Source: DYRB01 sp963709645 (GTDB lineage: Bacteria > Pseudomonadota > Gammaproteobacteria > Chromatiales > Chromatiaceae). From it: a stretch of 64,000 nt of DNA. The position numbers were made by a program, and so were the translations under genes. Location: assembly GCA_963709645.1 (NCBI GenBank), contig CAVPXP010000003.1, forward strand, positions 186,001 through 250,000, read 5' to 3'. Positions 62,651-64,000 of the stretch are shown one piece after another. The stretch's first letter is position 1. The number at the start of each line of letters is the position of its first letter. The notes beneath the pieces are model-generated. The model was given only the letters and a program-made list of their open reading frames with translations. It made no database searches and was not told the origin of the DNA.

Positions 62651-64000
62651 TTATTGAATGTCAACATAGGGCGGGAGCACGACCACCGCGCTCAGGGTCC
62701 CGCCTGGGAAGATGTTGAAGGTGGTCAGCTCCTTCTCTGCATGGGAGTGCCAGACCAGGAAGTAGCCACCGAACGGGTTCAGGCCGCCCTCGCCCGGGGG
62801 CAGGTCCCCCACATCGCCCAGGTAGGGGCTGCCGCTCCACCAGCCGCCAAGGGTCAGGTCGCCGACGCCCGGCAGGGCCACCGGGATGGGCTTGCCGTGG
62901 TCAGGGCAGTACTCGTGGTTGTAATCGTCGAAGCCATCTTCGGTAGCTTGGGTCCCCCCATTGGCGATTCCGTCCCTACAGAAGTCGTCGTGGCACATGA
63001 CCCCCGCTCCCGGGTTGGCATCGTCCTCCATGTTGTTGTCGCCGTCCGTGCATTCCTCCGGGGTCCTGACCGGCCCATAGACATCCCAGTTCAGGCCCTT
63101 GCCCGACCAGGTCCAGAGCATGTCCGCCGTCTGCTTGGGGGCCGAGTTGAGGGTGTTGAGCGAGATGCCCAGATTGGCCACGTCCTGGCCGGCGCTCGCG
63201 ACCTTTCTGCCATCGCGACCGATGACGTACATGTTCTCGCCGTGGAAGTGGAAGGGGTGGCTGTCGGAGCCGGCATTTACGGCCCTCACCAGCACCTTGT
63301 CGCCCGGGTGCGCCTGGGCAAGGGACTCGTAGGGCTGATTCGGGAAGAGCGGGTTGTAGTCGCCCTGGAACAGGTCCGGGAAGGCGCGGCCGTTCACGAA
63401 CCAGATGGTGGCATACCGGTTGTGGTAGGTGAAATGCCCCCTGTGCCCACCTTCCATCTCCTTGTGGATGTCGGGGTCTACGTCTGTCAGCAGGTAAAGG
63501 AACTCCTGGTCATAGTCGGAGCCCGTGTTGTCGCCATAGGCATTGCGCCCCATGTTTGTGCCCGGGTCGGGCCGCACGATCAGCGCGCCCGCTAGGCCCA
63601 TCTCCTGATGCAGCCCGGGGTTGGCGCCGTCGAGGCTGTGGTAGAGGTATGTCCCGGGCGTTCCCGCGGTGAAGCTGTACTCGACGATCTCGCCTTCCTC
63701 AGCCGCCTGGGTGACCAGACCGCCGTCCGTACCGCTGATGCGACTCGCGGTCACCTGGTGGCCGGTCACCACGATGGAGACGGGGTCGGGCACGCCATAG
63801 TTGGACAGCGCGATGGTGACCGCCTGCCCCTCGGTGACGATCAATGTCGGTGCCGGATACTGGGGCACGTTGTAACCGGTGCCCGCATCGTGTGTGGCGC
63901 CAGCGCCCGCGGAGGCGTCGCCGAACCCCCACATGTAGAGGCTGGTCCCCTCCGGCAAGCTGAGGTAAAAGGGGAAGGCGTAGAGCTGGAAGTTCGGCCC
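62651..64000 (-). CDS. Multicopper oxidase-like protein (5' end outside window)
   Basis: A protein of more than 449 aa whose start lies beyond 64000; the frame is open to the window edge (GPNFQLYAFPFYLSLPEGTSLYMWG). Cupredoxin features are VPQYPAPTLIVTEGQAVTIALSNYGVPDPVSIVVTGHQ, GTYLYHSLDGANPGLHQEMGLAGALIV, and SHPFHFHGENMYVIG (the HPxHxHG motif). The end carries LVWHSHAEKELTTFNIFPGG, where HCHxxxH would stand, with Ser in place of the type-1 copper Cys. A Cys/Asp insertion (CTDGDNNMEDDANPGAGVMCHDDFC) with a calcium-like pattern is present. Copper content is therefore uncertain. Confidence 0.8.
   Translation of the reverse strand, partial: GPNFQLYAFPFYLSLPEGTSLYMWGFGDASAGAGATHDAGTGYNVPQYPAPTLIVTEGQAVTIALSNYGVPDPVSIVVTGHQVTASRISGTDGGLVTQAAEEGEIVEYSFTAGTPGTYLYHSLDGANPGLHQEMGLAGALIVRPDPGTNMGRNAYGDNTGSDYDQEFLYLLTDVDPDIHKEMEGGHRGHFTYHNRYATIWFVNGRAFPDLFQGDYNPLFPNQPYESLAQAHPGDKVLVRAVNAGSDSHPFHFHGENMYVIGRDGRKVASAGQDVANLGISLNTLNSAPKQTADMLWTWSGKGLNWDVYGPVRTPEECTDGDNNMEDDANPGAGVMCHDDFCRDGIANGGTQATEDGFDDYNHEYCPDHGKPIPVALPGVGDLTLGGWWSGSPYLGDVGDLPPGEGGLNPFGGYFLVWHSHAEKELTTFNIFPGGTLSAVVVLPPYVDIQ

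Noticed and set aside
61691..63595. A 634-aa plus-strand frame antisense to the multicopper-oxidase-like genes
   Set aside because: It shows the composition of a GC-rich antisense frame and crosses the boundary of two real genes.

Overview
The window looks like chromosomal DNA of a GC-rich gammaproteobacterium. A purple-sulfur-type (Chromatiales) host is my best guess, because a bidirectional HoxH hydrogenase, A/V-type ATPases, phosphoketolase, glycogen phosphorylase and the dksA-gluQ pair occur together. No rRNA, tRNA or phylogenetic marker is present to prove it. Gene density is high and many neighbours overlap by 1-4 bases (ATGA, GTGA or TGATG), so much of the window is translationally coupled operons.

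Layout. 0-2.5 kb: an acyltransferase-3 membrane protein, a short palindromic repeat and dapB. 2.6-20.7 kb: two complete A/V-type ATPase operons back to back. One is on the minus strand (2584-11075), the other on the plus strand (11664-20659). Both have the order G/H-like, C, I, K, F, E, A, B, D, diverging from a 0.28 kb spacer. Their proteins differ clearly, so they look like two distinct ATPases rather than a recent duplicate. 20.7-24.4 kb: aminotransferase and HAD phosphatase (minus), then dksA-gluQ (plus). 24.5-29.6 kb: phosphoketolase and glycogen phosphorylase. 29.8-33.2 kb: tonB-exbD-exbB (minus), a TauE/SafE-like membrane protein and a Fis-type AAA+ regulator (plus). This stretch is riddled with single-base frameshifts. 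33.5-41.2 kb: DUF3775 protein, RNase J-like hydrolase, AttH/CrtC-like lipocalin with a diheme cytochrome, AmpG, and phosphohexomutase.

41.6-50 kb: a secreted Met/Pro-rich repeat protein, a DUF302 protein, a CBS-domain protein, hoxH with its maturation protease (no other hox genes nearby), murI, a frameshifted meso-DAP-type MurE homologue, and a frameshifted dicarboxylate/amino-acid symporter. 50-55.4 kb is partly decayed: an internally deleted Uma2 gene, two secreted proteins (one DUF2272), a response-regulator remnant, a second Uma2 gene broken by a small deletion, a 159-bp MITE with a 4-bp target duplication, and an IS4-type transposase remnant. 55.6-64 kb is a co-directional minus-strand block of exported proteins: a multicopper-oxidase-like protein (cut by the window edge), a smaller cupredoxin-like partner, an unknown secreted protein, a subtilisin with FDGS repeats, a Sco-type copper protein, and a cytochrome c fused to a binding-protein-like domain.

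The most interesting items are the twin divergent ATPase operons (including a 24-codon coupled mini-ORF made by a duplication), the copper/cytochrome export block at the right end, the regulator lacking GAFTGA, and the Met-rich repeat protein. All functions are inferred from the sequence by eye; no database search was run.
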